The notes under the pieces are model-generated. The model had not been told where the DNA came from. It saw only the letters and a list, made by a program, of their open reading frames with translations, and did no database searches. A stretch of 32,476 bases of DNA from MFAQ01 sp964429015 (GTDB lineage: Bacteria > Patescibacteriota > Microgenomatia > UBA1400 > MFAQ01): NCBI GenBank assembly GCA_964429015.1, contig CAYSAM010000011.1, positions 1 through 32,476 on the forward strand, given 5' to 3'. Within the stretch, counting starts at the first letter, position 1, and every line of letters starts with the position of its first letter. Position numbers and translations under genes: made by a program. Positions 20,876 through 29,015 of this stretch are shown in pieces.

Positions 20876-21573
20876 TATATGGTTAACAAGGAAGAGTTAT
20901 TGTGCAGCCAGCGCCTGTGATCCTTGTATTGTCTATCATACTTAAAAACTAGTCCCCAAAACCGACTAGAATGATTTCTTTCTCGTAAATGACACACTTC
21001 GTGAATAATGACATAACCAATTATTTCTTCGGGAGACATAATCAACTTACGATTAAAACTAAGAACATTTTTGCCGGAGCAACTTCCCCAAATGCTGGAA
21101 ACTTTTTTTATTTCAATTTTTGAGTATTCTACTCCCAGAGATTGAGTGTAGTAATTTACCTTATCAGTTATGTAATGTATGGCGTTTTCGAGATAAAATC
21201 GCAATAAAGCATCTTTTATCTCTTGTTTTTTCTTTGCCTCCGTAAACATTGAACTAATAAACACAACTAAAGACTCATCTATTTTCTCCACTCTCGTCCT
21301 AATCAAATTATTATCGGTGATTATTTTAAGAGGGTAGGCTTTGCCAAGGTAGAGATGTTTTTCATTTTCTTGATAGTCTTTTTCGTCTACCTCTAGCTTA
21401 GTTTTTTGAAGTGCTTTTAAAATCCAGTCTTTTTTTTGTTCGAGAAAATTTTCTATTGCTATCTTTGGATACCAAAAAGGGGCTCTAACAATAACTTCTC
21501 CCTCTTTTATACGAATGCTTACACTTCCGGTTAGTTTTTTGGTTTTTATTATTTTATATGGCGGGATAGACAC
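20875..21573 (-). CDS. YgjP-type metal-dependent hydrolase
   Basis: A 232-aa protein of the YgjP (DUF45) metallohydrolase family. WGSC (162-165) is followed by HEVCHLRERNHSSRFW with His191, Glu192, His195 and His201, the HExxH zinc site plus the third ligand. Members resemble zinc proteases or SprT; a DNA-protein crosslink or regulatory proteolysis role is possible but unproven. The GTG at 21573 is chosen: TACAAT (21585-21580, minus) lies exactly 6 nt before it. A longer in-frame start at 21711 would run 83 nt into the divergent gene and past its promoter, and adds residues unlike the family. It overlaps the helicase gene. Confidence 0.85.
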   Translation of the reverse strand: MSIPPYKIIKTKKLTGSVSIRIKEGEVIVRAPFWYPKIAIENFLEQKKDWILKALQKTKLEVDEKDYQENEKHLYLGKAYPLKIITDNNLIRTRVEKIDESLVVFISSMFTEAKKKQEIKDALLRFYLENAIHYITDKVNYYTQSLGVEYSKIEIKKVSSIWGSCSGKNVLSFNRKLIMSPEEIIGYVIIHEVCHLRERNHSSRFWGLVFKYDRQYKDHRRWLHNNSSLLTI

Positions 21574-21579
21574 ATTGCT

Positions 21580-21621
21580 ATTGTAACCCTTGCTTGCTTT
21601 TTGGAAAATTAGTAATAGAAT
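21580..21621. promoter_or_regulatory. Divergent leaderless promoters
   Basis: Leftward TACAAT (21585-21580), 6 nt from the GTG at 21573. Rightward TTGCTT (21594-21599), 16 nt, TAGAAT (21616-21621), 6 nt from the ATG at 21628. Unlike the other divergent pairs, the boxes do not touch. Confidence 0.6.
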
Positions 21622-21627
21622 TTTCTT

Positions 21628-22179
21628 ATGAGTCTGATTGAAAACTCTCCGAAAATTGTTCACAAATTCCCGGATCTTGAAGATGGTTTTGAAGAAATTG
21701 GCACTTTGCACGAGAGATGTGAAGTTTGGGAAAATGAAAGTAGAAAAATAACCCTGAGTGTACTAGGTGGAACAAAAGAGTGGCCAGGCGTTTGGGTCAA
21801 GGAAATTTCCATGGAATCGACAGACCCTATTTTGAGTTCTTGCCTAATGAGAGTGCAGATTGTGAAGAATGAAGATACAAACATTTCTACCAAAGCTGTT
21901 TTTGTAGATGTTTTTAGATTTGATGGTGAAAAGGGATTTTTTCAGGTTTATGCATACTCTAGTAACAATGAAGGAAAATTGGAAGATATGGGAATAACAG
22001 AGCCTGTGACAGATCTAAATATCTCTCCGCTGGACTACATAGATGCCTTGGTGGCAGAGCCAGCAAGAAGCGAGGATGAGTTGCCAGAGAGAATTGATGT
22101 GGAAGAAACTATAAGATTGTTTTTGGAGCAGCTAGAAGAAAGACGTTTTGATCTTCCAGCGCTTGTATCGGCAAGTTGA
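21628..22179 (+). CDS. Acidic protein of unknown function
   Basis: A 183-aa soluble acidic protein. The middle looks beta-rich (SRKITLSVLGG, CLMRVQIVKN, AVFVDVFRF, FFQVYAYSS); the C-terminal third is helical and acidic (EETIRLFLEQLEERRF). The ATG at 21628 is 6 nt behind TAGAAT with no Shine-Dalgarno, so it is leaderless. It ends four bases before the 3' end of the convergent tRNA-Gly gene. No family recognised. Confidence 0.7.
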   Translation: MSLIENSPKIVHKFPDLEDGFEEIGTLHERCEVWENESRKITLSVLGGTKEWPGVWVKEISMESTDPILSSCLMRVQIVKNEDTNISTKAVFVDVFRFDGEKGFFQVYAYSSNNEGKLEDMGITEPVTDLNISPLDYIDALVAEPARSEDELPERIDVEETIRLFLEQLEERRFDLPALVSAS

Positions 22180-22183
22180 ATTG

Positions 22184-22254
22184 AGCGGGTAATGGGAATC
22201 GGACCCACTTCTCCTCCTTGGGAAGGAGGCATTCTACCGGTGAACTATACCCGC
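22184..22254 (-). tRNA. tRNA-Gly (anticodon CCC)
   Basis: Acceptor GCGGGTA (22254-22248) pairs with TACCCGC. The anticodon stem is CCTCC/GGAGG around TTCCCAA, so the anticodon is CCC (codon GGG). The T arm is GTGGG-TCCGATT-CCCAT: position 55 is C where U is nearly universal. The discriminator is T and CCA is not encoded. TAAAAT on the minus strand (22269-22264) is a likely -10 box. Confidence 0.92.
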
Positions 22255-22299
22255 ATTGACTAGATTTTAGCTTATACAATTGATTTAAGCGAGATAGCT

Positions 22300-22305
22300 T
22301 ATAAT
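22300..22305 (+). promoter_or_regulatory. -10 box of the 96-aa gene
   Basis: TATAAT, giving a leader of about 20 nt. A TTGATT at 22280-22285 is only 14 nt upstream, so the -35 is uncertain. Confidence 0.5.
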
Positions 22306-22333
22306 AGACTTAGCAAATTAAAATGGAGGTAGA

Positions 22334-22624
22334 ATGGGAAAAAATACGGCAAAAAAGAAGAATGTTGGCACAATCATTTCAATCGAATGGCCTATCTTGA
22401 GAGATTCTCACTCAAACATTCGAGAAACAGTGGCGGGTATAATAGATCTTCTTGAGTCGCAACTGAAGATTACAGTTACTGTTCAACAAATAATTGTTGG
22501 CAACAAAGAGCTATCTGGGCTAAGTTTAAGTTATAGAGGGAGCGATATTTTTCTGAACTTTATTGACAGTGAGGATGAAGGAACAATGAGACTACTGGTA
22601 ATTATACCTAGCCCACCTATTTAG
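22334..22624 (+). CDS. Small protein of unknown function
   Basis: A 96-aa protein with a Lys-rich start (MGKNTAKKKN) and an alternating strand and helix pattern (TIISIEWP, then helix AGIIDLLESQLKI, then VTVQQIIVG). TGGAGG at 22324-22329 is a clear Shine-Dalgarno, so it uses a leader. Its TAG stop lies in the loop of the terminator at 22610-22637. It is a single gene. No family recognised. It belongs to the class of small genes with leader and terminator seen at 5001, 13242 and in the array. Confidence 0.65.
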   Translation: MGKNTAKKKNVGTIISIEWPILRDSHSNIRETVAGIIDLLESQLKITVTVQQIIVGNKELSGLSLSYRGSDIFLNFIDSEDEGTMRLLVIIPSPPI

Positions 22625-22637
22625 GTGGGCTTTTTTG
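22610..22637 (+). terminator. Terminator containing the stop codon of the 96-aa gene
   Basis: AGCCCACC (22610-22617), loop TATTTA, GGTGGGCT (22624-22631), T run. The TAG stop spans 22622-22624, at the loop edge. Confidence 0.9.
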
Positions 22638-22650
22638 TGAAATTAGCATA

Positions 22651-22656
22651 TACTAT
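22651..22656 (+). promoter_or_regulatory. -10 box of the Ig-like protein gene
   Basis: TACTAT, exactly 6 nt before the ATG at 22663, just after the previous terminator. No clear -35 box. Confidence 0.45.
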
Positions 22657-22662
22657 TTGCAT

Positions 22663-23352
22663 ATGGTAGGCAGATACAGAAGATCACAAGAAGGAGGCAA
22701 ATCGCGTTACTATTTTTTTCTCTCCATTATCTTTATTTTTGTAATGATTAAGTGGGGCTTTCCTTTATTTATTAAAGTCATTGCCGGTAAAGGTGTACAA
22801 ATTTCAAACAAAATAGAGGACATTATCCCTCCCCAGCCACCCATGCTCTCTGCGGTACCAGAAGCAACAAACTCAGCAAACATTGTAATAGAAGGCTATA
22901 CCGAGCAAGGTGCAGACGTAGAACTGATGGTAAATGACACCTTAAATCAAAAGGATAAAGCAAAGGACGATGGTTCGTTTTCTTTTAACGCTACCTTGAG
23001 TAATGGTGCAAATAGAGTTCAGATCAGAGCTGTTGATAGCGCCAATAATTCTAGTTTGTCAGAAGTAAAGATGGTAACTGTCGATAAAGAGCCATTGGTA
23101 CTAAATGTAACATCACCAAAAGATGGTTCTGAGTACATAGGTAAAAACAGCCAATCAGTTGAGATTGTTGGCAAGGTGAGCAAAGCATCCTCGCAGCTTA
23201 TTGCAAATAGCTCTTTTGTAGATGTTGGTAGAGATGGGAATTTTTCTCATAAATTTTTGCTTTCAGCCGGAGAGAACACAATAAAACTTGTAGCATCTGA
23301 CAAAGCAGGAAATACTGCTGAAAAAATAATTAAGGTCGTTTATTCTCCTTAA
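22663..23352 (+). CDS. Membrane-anchored protein with two Ig-like domains
   Basis: A 229-aa protein: a basic N-terminus (GRYRRSQEGGKSR), one membrane helix (about residues 18-40), a Pro-rich spacer (IIPPQPPM), then two bacterial Ig-like domains at about 60-145 and 148-229. Each domain shows the DDGSFSFNATL or RDGNFSHKFLL strand with an ANRVQIRAVDSANN or ENTIKLVASDKAGN ending. Such domains act in adhesion or as spacers outside the cell. The ATG at 22663 is preferred over a TTG at 22657, since TACTAT lies 6 nt upstream. It converges on the glycan operon with a 23-nt overlap and no terminator. Confidence 0.82.
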   Translation: MVGRYRRSQEGGKSRYYFFLSIIFIFVMIKWGFPLFIKVIAGKGVQISNKIEDIIPPQPPMLSAVPEATNSANIVIEGYTEQGADVELMVNDTLNQKDKAKDDGSFSFNATLSNGANRVQIRAVDSANNSSLSEVKMVTVDKEPLVLNVTSPKDGSEYIGKNSQSVEIVGKVSKASSQLIANSSFVDVGRDGNFSHKFLLSAGENTIKLVASDKAGNTAEKIIKVVYSP

Positions 23353-24415
23353 AACTAAACGAAAGCATAGCAAAAAGAAGCACACTCACCCACGGAAAAA
23401 AATAAGTATTATTAAACATAGAGTGAGTTAGAACAGAAAGTAGAATGGTTTTGCCAAAAAGGGTAGAGTTTTTGTAGATAGAATAAAGAAAATAAACAAA
23501 ACTGATTAAGCCCAGCATACCTGAGGTTGCCAAAACAAAAATAAAACTATTATCAATAGATACCTTAATTCCGTTTAAATTGCGAAGAGTGTTGTATCCC
23601 CACCCCAGTATTGGCTTTTGAAGAAATAACTCTACGCCAGTTTTCCAACTATCCAATCGAGAGAATATAGAAAAAGTTCTAAGCAAATTAACTCCTTCTC
23701 CAAATGGTTTGGGGACAAAATAAACACCGAGAGCAATTAGGCCAAAAATAGTAATTAATTTGTAATTTTTGTTTTTTATTATTAGAAAAATTAAGGGGGC
23801 AAGGAAGCTTAGGTACGATGCTCTAGAAAAAGTTAAAACCAAAGCTCCAAGCGAAATGAGAAATGTCAAATAATCTTTTTGAAATAAAAAGTAAAAGGAT
23901 ATGAGTGATAATGCTGCCCCTGTAAAGTTTGGATCGAGCAAGGTGCCCACCAGGCGATAATAATGATCATCAAAACCTAAGTTTTTCATAATCCTCATAT
24001 CTGGATAAAAAAGATACTGTATAAAACCAAACAATACAAATAACTTAAAAATAAAAGAAAGTAAACCTGAAAAATCTTTTTTATCAAACTTGTCAGCACC
24101 AAACAAGAGATGAGGATAAAAACAAGCACGAAGAAAATAAAGAAGAGACATAATAGTCTGCGAAGAAGTTAGTCTACCAGTGTTAATTGCCAGTGATAAG
24201 GCTAGGATAACTAAAAATAGAATCAGTGGCTGATAAATACTTGAGTGTGGAGTAGGGACAATCTTTTTGGGATTTTTTATATAGAAAACTAAAAAGTTTA
24301 TACCCACAAGAATATCAAGTAAATAAAGTGGACTGCTCAAAAAGACAGAGTTAAACCCCAATAGCAATCCAAATGGCCACAAAAGCAGACAAAGGACAAT
24401 AATATATTTTTTCAT
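23330..24415 (-). CDS. O-antigen ligase/polymerase-like membrane protein
   Basis: A 361-aa, very hydrophobic protein with about 10-12 helices and a longer external loop before the last helices. GWGYNTLRNLNG followed by DNSFIFVLATSGMLGL is the family pattern of Wzy polymerases and WaaL-type ligases. It should polymerise repeat units or attach the finished glycan to a carrier outside the cell. Ligase and polymerase cannot be told apart here. It is the last gene of the glycan operon, and its ATG overlaps the stop of the preceding gene by 4 nt (ATGA). Confidence 0.82.
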   Translation of the reverse strand: MKKYIIVLCLLLWPFGLLLGFNSVFLSSPLYLLDILVGINFLVFYIKNPKKIVPTPHSSIYQPLILFLVILALSLAINTGRLTSSQTIMSLLYFLRACFYPHLLFGADKFDKKDFSGLLSFIFKLFVLFGFIQYLFYPDMRIMKNLGFDDHYYRLVGTLLDPNFTGAALSLISFYFLFQKDYLTFLISLGALVLTFSRASYLSFLAPLIFLIIKNKNYKLITIFGLIALGVYFVPKPFGEGVNLLRTFSIFSRLDSWKTGVELFLQKPILGWGYNTLRNLNGIKVSIDNSFIFVLATSGMLGLISFVYFLYSIYKNSTLFGKTILLSVLTHSMFNNTYFFPWVSVLLFAMLSFSFKENKRP

Positions 24416-25734
24416 TTTAGTTTGTAGACTTGAATTCCCACAGAATTAGTGTGGAGCAGGCTCCCCTCTATTTTAGCGGGGTCCTGGTTTTTGGTTACCA
24501 GATAATCATAGTTTTTAGTTTTGTCGGCCCATGAAGTATGGTCGAAGTTGTATGGGAAGTAGTATAAGTTGTGTAAATTGTCGATTAAATATAGTGCGTT
24601 ACCGGGCAAGTTTTTAGCTACGAAGTTATCGGAATCTATGAAAGTGTCTGGTAACCTGGAGCTTAAAGCGGTCAGTAATTCATTTTGAGTTTGTTTTTTT
24701 TGTAGATATGGCAAATACTTTTTAACTGAGTAGATTCTTAGTGAAGTAATTGTTATTGCAGACACTAAAGAGAGTAGCATTAGTACTTTTGTGTATTTCA
24801 AAAAGTAATTATGGAAAAATATAATAAAGGCAATAATGGCTACAGGGAGATAAGGAAGAAGAAACCTAGAAGAAGATGGGTCTAAAAACAAGGTTGAGAT
24901 AAACCCAAAAAACCCAATTAGGGCTATTTTTAGATCATTTTTCTTTAAAACAAACAAGGAAAAAACTAAAAAAATAAAGATTAAACCTACCAAAGGAGAA
25001 ATAAAGTCATCAAAAGGAAAAGTAAACCTAACTGGAGCAAGAGAAATATTGATTAAAGCATTTATTGGTTTTTGGAATCCGTTTTGTAAAATTGAGCTAA
25101 AAAGTGGGTAGACTGGATTGCCGGTGTAGTAATAGGCTATTAAAAACCAAGGAAGGGCAAAAAAGATGACGGGGAGAATTATCCCTATACCAAAAATAAA
25201 CGAGTATATAGCAAGAGATATTATAGAAATCCACTTTGTACCAAGAGCAAGTCCCAAAAACAGGGACCCAAAAAGTTTTTTATCTTCAAGAAAAAAATAT
25301 AACGCAAGAATCTCAAGAAAGGATCTAAACAAGTCGATGTAAGCACTCGATGACTCCCAACTTACTAGCCAGGTAGAGTAAAAAAGAGAAAAGGCAATAA
25401 TCTGATAGGCTCTACCAATTGATCTTGTTGAAAGTATCTTTCTCATTACCAAAAGAATTCCAACACCAGAAATAAATTGAAGAAATTTTGGCCCAGTAGC
25501 ACCAAAGTAGTACAGAAGTGGTGTAAAAATTATTTCGGTTAGACGTGGCATGGCAGAATAGTACAGAAGACCACCAGAAAAATAATACTGATGCTTTAGG
25601 AGCCAAAGCTTGGGAAGTGTGAGGTGGTACCAAAGAGCGTCAAAGCCTATTTCGGGAGTAAAAACTTGTGCAAAATTAAGAAGTAGTTGTAATCCCAATA
25701 AAAATAGCAAAATCTGAGTTATTTTTTTTCCCAT
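24412..25734 (-). CDS. GT-C-like multi-pass membrane protein
   Basis: A 440-aa protein with about 10 membrane helices and a C-terminal soluble part. The segment EIGFDALWYHLTLPKLW in the first outer loop, with an acidic residue near a His, is typical of GT-C glycosyltransferases that use lipid-linked sugars. SSRFLLPYLPV is also seen in such proteins. It probably adds a sugar on the outer face of the membrane. No family was fixed. It overlaps the GT2 gene by 16 nt. Confidence 0.7.
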   Translation of the reverse strand: MGKKITQILLFLLGLQLLLNFAQVFTPEIGFDALWYHLTLPKLWLLKHQYYFSGGLLYYSAMPRLTEIIFTPLLYYFGATGPKFLQFISGVGILLVMRKILSTRSIGRAYQIIAFSLFYSTWLVSWESSSAYIDLFRSFLEILALYFFLEDKKLFGSLFLGLALGTKWISIISLAIYSFIFGIGIILPVIFFALPWFLIAYYYTGNPVYPLFSSILQNGFQKPINALINISLAPVRFTFPFDDFISPLVGLIFIFLVFSLFVLKKNDLKIALIGFFGFISTLFLDPSSSRFLLPYLPVAIIAFIIFFHNYFLKYTKVLMLLSLVSAITITSLRIYSVKKYLPYLQKKQTQNELLTALSSRLPDTFIDSDNFVAKNLPGNALYLIDNLHNLYYFPYNFDHTSWADKTKNYDYLVTKNQDPAKIEGSLLHTNSVGIQVYKLK

Positions 25735-26447
25735 TGTAGTACCCTAACCGATAGTGATTGTACGCTCATAAGATAGTTTAAAAATAAACCAGCAAAACCA
25801 TCTAAAAATCCTAGTTTAAAAAAATAGTTTTGGAAAAACTTTAGTGGTGGAAGAGTAATTAACCTAAGCCAAGAAAAAGTTTTTTTCTCCTCCCTTAGTG
25901 AGGCAACATCTAAAACACCATAGCTAATTATTTTTGGTAAAAACTGAGTAATAAAGTCGTCTTTTTGATGATAAAGAGGGTTATTTAAATAGCTGACCCT
26001 TCCTTTAATTTCCCAAGTTTCGTGAACACTACGAGAAAACTGACCTGAACTCTTTTTTGCCAATCGAAGGAGATACTGGCTAGCAACCTCTCCATGCTTA
26101 ATTTCCTGATAAAAGCAGACATCAATTCTTCTCAAAAAATATCCCGAAATAGATTTGTTGTTTGGTAATCTTGTTATTTCTAAGGCCAAGTTTTTTGAAA
26201 CTATCTCGTCATCATCTACAAAAAATACCCACTCTGAAGTGGATATGGATAAAAGCTTGTTTCTTTTTTCAGAAAAATTAAGCCCAGGTTCTAACTTAAA
26301 ATACTTTATTTTTTTGTCGCTACTTCCTTTGCTGGGTAAAATTTTCCCGTCCATACCAATTAAAATTTCGTCCGAAAAAAGGAGATGTGATAAAAATAAA
26401 TCACTTAGTTTTGGCTTATTGGTAATAACCGCTATACAAATTTTCAT
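25719..26447 (-). CDS. Family 2 glycosyltransferase (short, WaaE-like)
   Basis: A 242-aa GT-A enzyme of the WaaE/KdtX type: ICIAVITNKP at the start, NFSEKRNKLLSIS (about 58-70), and WVFFVDDDEIVS with the metal-binding DDDE. HETWEIKG is the expected His-Glu segment further on. It lacks membrane helices and is cytoplasmic or peripheral, adding a sugar to a lipid-linked acceptor. It overlaps its neighbours (4 nt with the acyltransferase, 16 nt with the GT-C gene). Confidence 0.85.
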   Translation of the reverse strand: MKICIAVITNKPKLSDLFLSHLLFSDEILIGMDGKILPSKGSSDKKIKYFKLEPGLNFSEKRNKLLSISTSEWVFFVDDDEIVSKNLALEITRLPNNKSISGYFLRRIDVCFYQEIKHGEVASQYLLRLAKKSSGQFSRSVHETWEIKGRVSYLNNPLYHQKDDFITQFLPKIISYGVLDVASLREEKKTFSWLRLITLPPLKFFQNYFFKLGFLDGFAGLFLNYLMSVQSLSVRVLQWEKK

Positions 26448-27553
26448 TTATCTTTTTTTAACAATCTTAGGGGTGGCTGTTCTATGTACTTATAAACAAA
26501 CTCTGAAATAGGAATAGTAATAAGGGCTGAGGCAATTAGTAAAAATATGTGAGTGGTAAGAAAATTACCTTTGTAGTTTAGATGGGGAAAAAATTGAAAC
26601 ATGACTCTAGCCAATGTATACAAAACAGAAAAGTGAATAAGGTACACACTGTAAGAAATTTTCCCTAAAAATTGCAAAAATGAGTTGTTTAAAACATTAA
26701 AGAATTTTATTTGTGGCTGGTAATTAATTAGACCAAGTAAAACAAAACAAATAAGACTTTCATAGACACCACCAAGATACTCATTTTTTTGATACCTAAC
26801 GGTTAGTAAGTAATAAATTAAAAACGGAAATGTAATGTAAACAATCTGTTTAGGGATTCTTTCAAAAACAGTTTTGAGTTGTGGAATAATTAGCCCCAAA
26901 TAAAACATATACATGTAGCGAAGATCTCTAAACCCAGGAATGTTGAGGACTCCAAAACTTAAATATATTAGCGCGGCAACAAAAATAAGATTTGCGATTG
27001 CTGGTAGTTTTTGAGATAGCCAATAAAACATAGGCGCCAGAAAGGAAAAAATTACAATAACTCTAAGGGTCCACGTCACCCCACCGAGATTAATGTGAAC
27101 AAAAATTGTGTTGAGAAAGTACTCTAAGCCATCTAGTTTAAAGTTCATCCACCAGTGATACCAGCTAGAGGCTTGAGGAAACTGGCGATAGTCAAAACCA
27201 AGCCAACGGAAGATACTGATGAGCGTAATGGTAAAGAAAAAGGCTGGGTACAAACGTAGTAGTCTTTTAAATAAAAAGTATATATAACTTTGCGAGCTCC
27301 AACTTATTTTCCCCAATGAGTAGTTTAAGACAAATCCAGAAAGCACAAAAAACATACTAACAGCCGCTCCCCCATTTCCCAAAATCATCATAATTTGCTG
27401 AATTTTTGAAGAGATGTCGAAATAAGCAAAATAGTTTTGTCCCCAAACGTCAGCATAGCTTGGAATAGCTACCACCAAAAAAGAATGGTTGAGCATAACA
27501 ATTAGCGACAATAGTCCTCTTAGACCATCTAACAATGTATTTCTGTTATTCAT
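26444..27553 (-). CDS. Acyltransferase family 3 (O-acyl transfer to glycan)
   Basis: A 369-aa integral membrane protein with about 10 helices. LDGLRGLLSLIVMLNHSF at residues 8-25 has the Arg and His of the acyltransferase-3 family, and the C-terminal end FVYKYIEQPPLRLLKK is typical of the fold. These enzymes carry acetyl or other acyl groups across the membrane and add them to sugars. Many relatives have an SGNH domain at the C-terminus; this one has none, and the SGNH domain is fused instead to the upstream GT2 protein (8-nt overlap). Confidence 0.9.
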   Translation of the reverse strand: MNNRNTLLDGLRGLLSLIVMLNHSFLVVAIPSYADVWGQNYFAYFDISSKIQQIMMILGNGGAAVSMFFVLSGFVLNYSLGKISWSSQSYIYFLFKRLLRLYPAFFFTITLISIFRWLGFDYRQFPQASSWYHWWMNFKLDGLEYFLNTIFVHINLGGVTWTLRVIVIFSFLAPMFYWLSQKLPAIANLIFVAALIYLSFGVLNIPGFRDLRYMYMFYLGLIIPQLKTVFERIPKQIVYITFPFLIYYLLTVRYQKNEYLGGVYESLICFVLLGLINYQPQIKFFNVLNNSFLQFLGKISYSVYLIHFSVLYTLARVMFQFFPHLNYKGNFLTTHIFLLIASALITIPISEFVYKYIEQPPLRLLKKDK

Positions 27554-29015
27554 TTGTCTTTATTATAGATTCTAATTCTTTTCGAAGAAGTGGAACAACT
27601 AAGGAGTTTAAATGGACACAGTCTTGCTGGTATTTTTTCTTTATGCCACCATTTGAACTAGAAACTTTTGAGTAAATATCTAGATAGTGAAAACCATTTT
27701 CCTTTGCTACTCTGGATAGCTTGTTGTGAAACTCACTAGTTATTTTGCTTCTATTTTTGAAATTTGCAAAATATTTTTTTCGATAAATATTGTTCTCCGT
27801 TCCCGTCGGAGTCGGGCTTAAAATAGCGACACGATATCCGCGGGATCTTATTTGGTTTAAAGCAAATAAATATTTTTTTACAGTTTTATTAATTAAAGCT
27901 TGTATTGAAACCTTTTTCCCTCCAAGGTGATACTGGTTGTATATATGGATTCGACAATCTATTTCTCCAAAAGAGAAAATTAAGATTTTATTTTTAGGAT
28001 TATATCTGTCTAGTAAATTATTTATTTGTTGCCAAGCTCTAGTACTAGAGTTGGGGTTATCTATATTGTAGGCAGTGCAACCGCCAAGATGGAAAACGAG
28101 AAAGGGATGTTTGTGGTAATACGGCCAAACATGGCTGTCCCCTATTATAAGTATTTGAGGTGTTTGGTGAAAAAGACAATAAAGGTAATTTAAGACAGGA
28201 TAAAGATCTTTGTATTTTTCTTGGTACTGCCAAGACAAGAAGCTTAACAATCTTTTAATCTGAAGATATAGATTAAAAAATAAATAAAATGGGAGTGCTA
28301 ACTTTGGCAAGTGTTGCAAGCAAAACCTTAAATGGCTTTGGGCTAAATACTTTATTTTTTTGGATCCGAGCCGATTTGTGCTTGCAGATAATTTGTGAAA
28401 GAGTAAAGCGTTTGTAGCCAAGCCACAGCTAAATCCCTGTTTTTTTGCTCGGAGACAAAAATCAACATCTTCATAGTAGAGAAAGTAGTTTTCATTAAAA
28501 AAGATGTCCTTTTTAAAAACTTGAGAATTAATCAGCAAGCAGGCAGCTGAGTAATAGTCAGCTTTAGATCGTGATTTTAAGTGAGTGTTTCGCCCAAAAA
28601 GCTTATCTACCACGCCACCAAAGTCGTATTTTTTTTCTTTATTGACGTAAGAATAGATGACTGGTGCAACCAAATCCTTTTTTATCTTTAACATTTCGTC
28701 AAAAAAATCTTTTGATTTTATTTTAATATCATTATTAACGAGCATTATGTAGTTAACTCCTTGTTGGAGAGCTTTTTTTATACCAAGATTATTTCCACCA
28801 CCAAAGCCCAGGTTTTTATCTGAGTCAACCTGAGTAAGAAGCGGGAATTCCTCCTTAAGATACCTAGACTCCAAATCAGTACAACCGTTGTTTACGAGAT
28901 AAATATTTAATTTTATTTTAGGAGAATTTGCCACATATAGAGATTTTAGAGTTTCCCTTGTATCTTCGGGATTATTGTAATTTACAACTACAACTCCTAA
29001 CTTAGGTAATTTCAT
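27546..29015 (-). CDS. GT2 glycosyltransferase fused to an SGNH/GDSL hydrolase
   Basis: A 489-aa two-domain protein. Residues 1-270: GT2 with GVVVVNYNNPEDT, the Asp motif LVNNDI (Asp96) and YYEDVDFC (180-187), close to rhamnosyltransferase-like enzymes. Residues 287-489: SGNH hydrolase with IIGDSH (Ser294), GEIDCR (350-355) and the DCVH motif (Asp465, His468). It probably transfers a sugar and acts on an acyl ester, or completes acyl transfer by the neighbouring acyltransferase. There is no signal peptide, so the SGNH part should be cytoplasmic, unlike in Oaf-type fusions. It overlaps GT4 (14 nt) and the acyltransferase gene (8 nt). Confidence 0.88.
   Translation of the reverse strand: MKLPKLGVVVVNYNNPEDTRETLKSLYVANSPKIKLNIYLVNNGCTDLESRYLKEEFPLLTQVDSDKNLGFGGGNNLGIKKALQQGVNYIMLVNNDIKIKSKDFFDEMLKIKKDLVAPVIYSYVNKEKKYDFGGVVDKLFGRNTHLKSRSKADYYSAACLLINSQVFKKDIFFNENYFLYYEDVDFCLRAKKQGFSCGLATNALLFHKLSASTNRLGSKKIKYLAQSHLRFCLQHLPKLALPFYLFFNLYLQIKRLLSFLSWQYQEKYKDLYPVLNYLYCLFHQTPQILIIGDSHVWPYYHKHPFLVFHLGGCTAYNIDNPNSSTRAWQQINNLLDRYNPKNKILIFSFGEIDCRIHIYNQYHLGGKKVSIQALINKTVKKYLFALNQIRSRGYRVAILSPTPTGTENNIYRKKYFANFKNRSKITSEFHNKLSRVAKENGFHYLDIYSKVSSSNGGIKKKYQQDCVHLNSLVVPLLRKELESIIKTNE

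Noticed and set aside
21574..21711. 46-residue N-terminal extension of the YgjP-type protein
   Set aside because: It would cover the divergent promoter and overlap the gene at 21628, and a leaderless start at the GTG at 21573 explains the sequence better.
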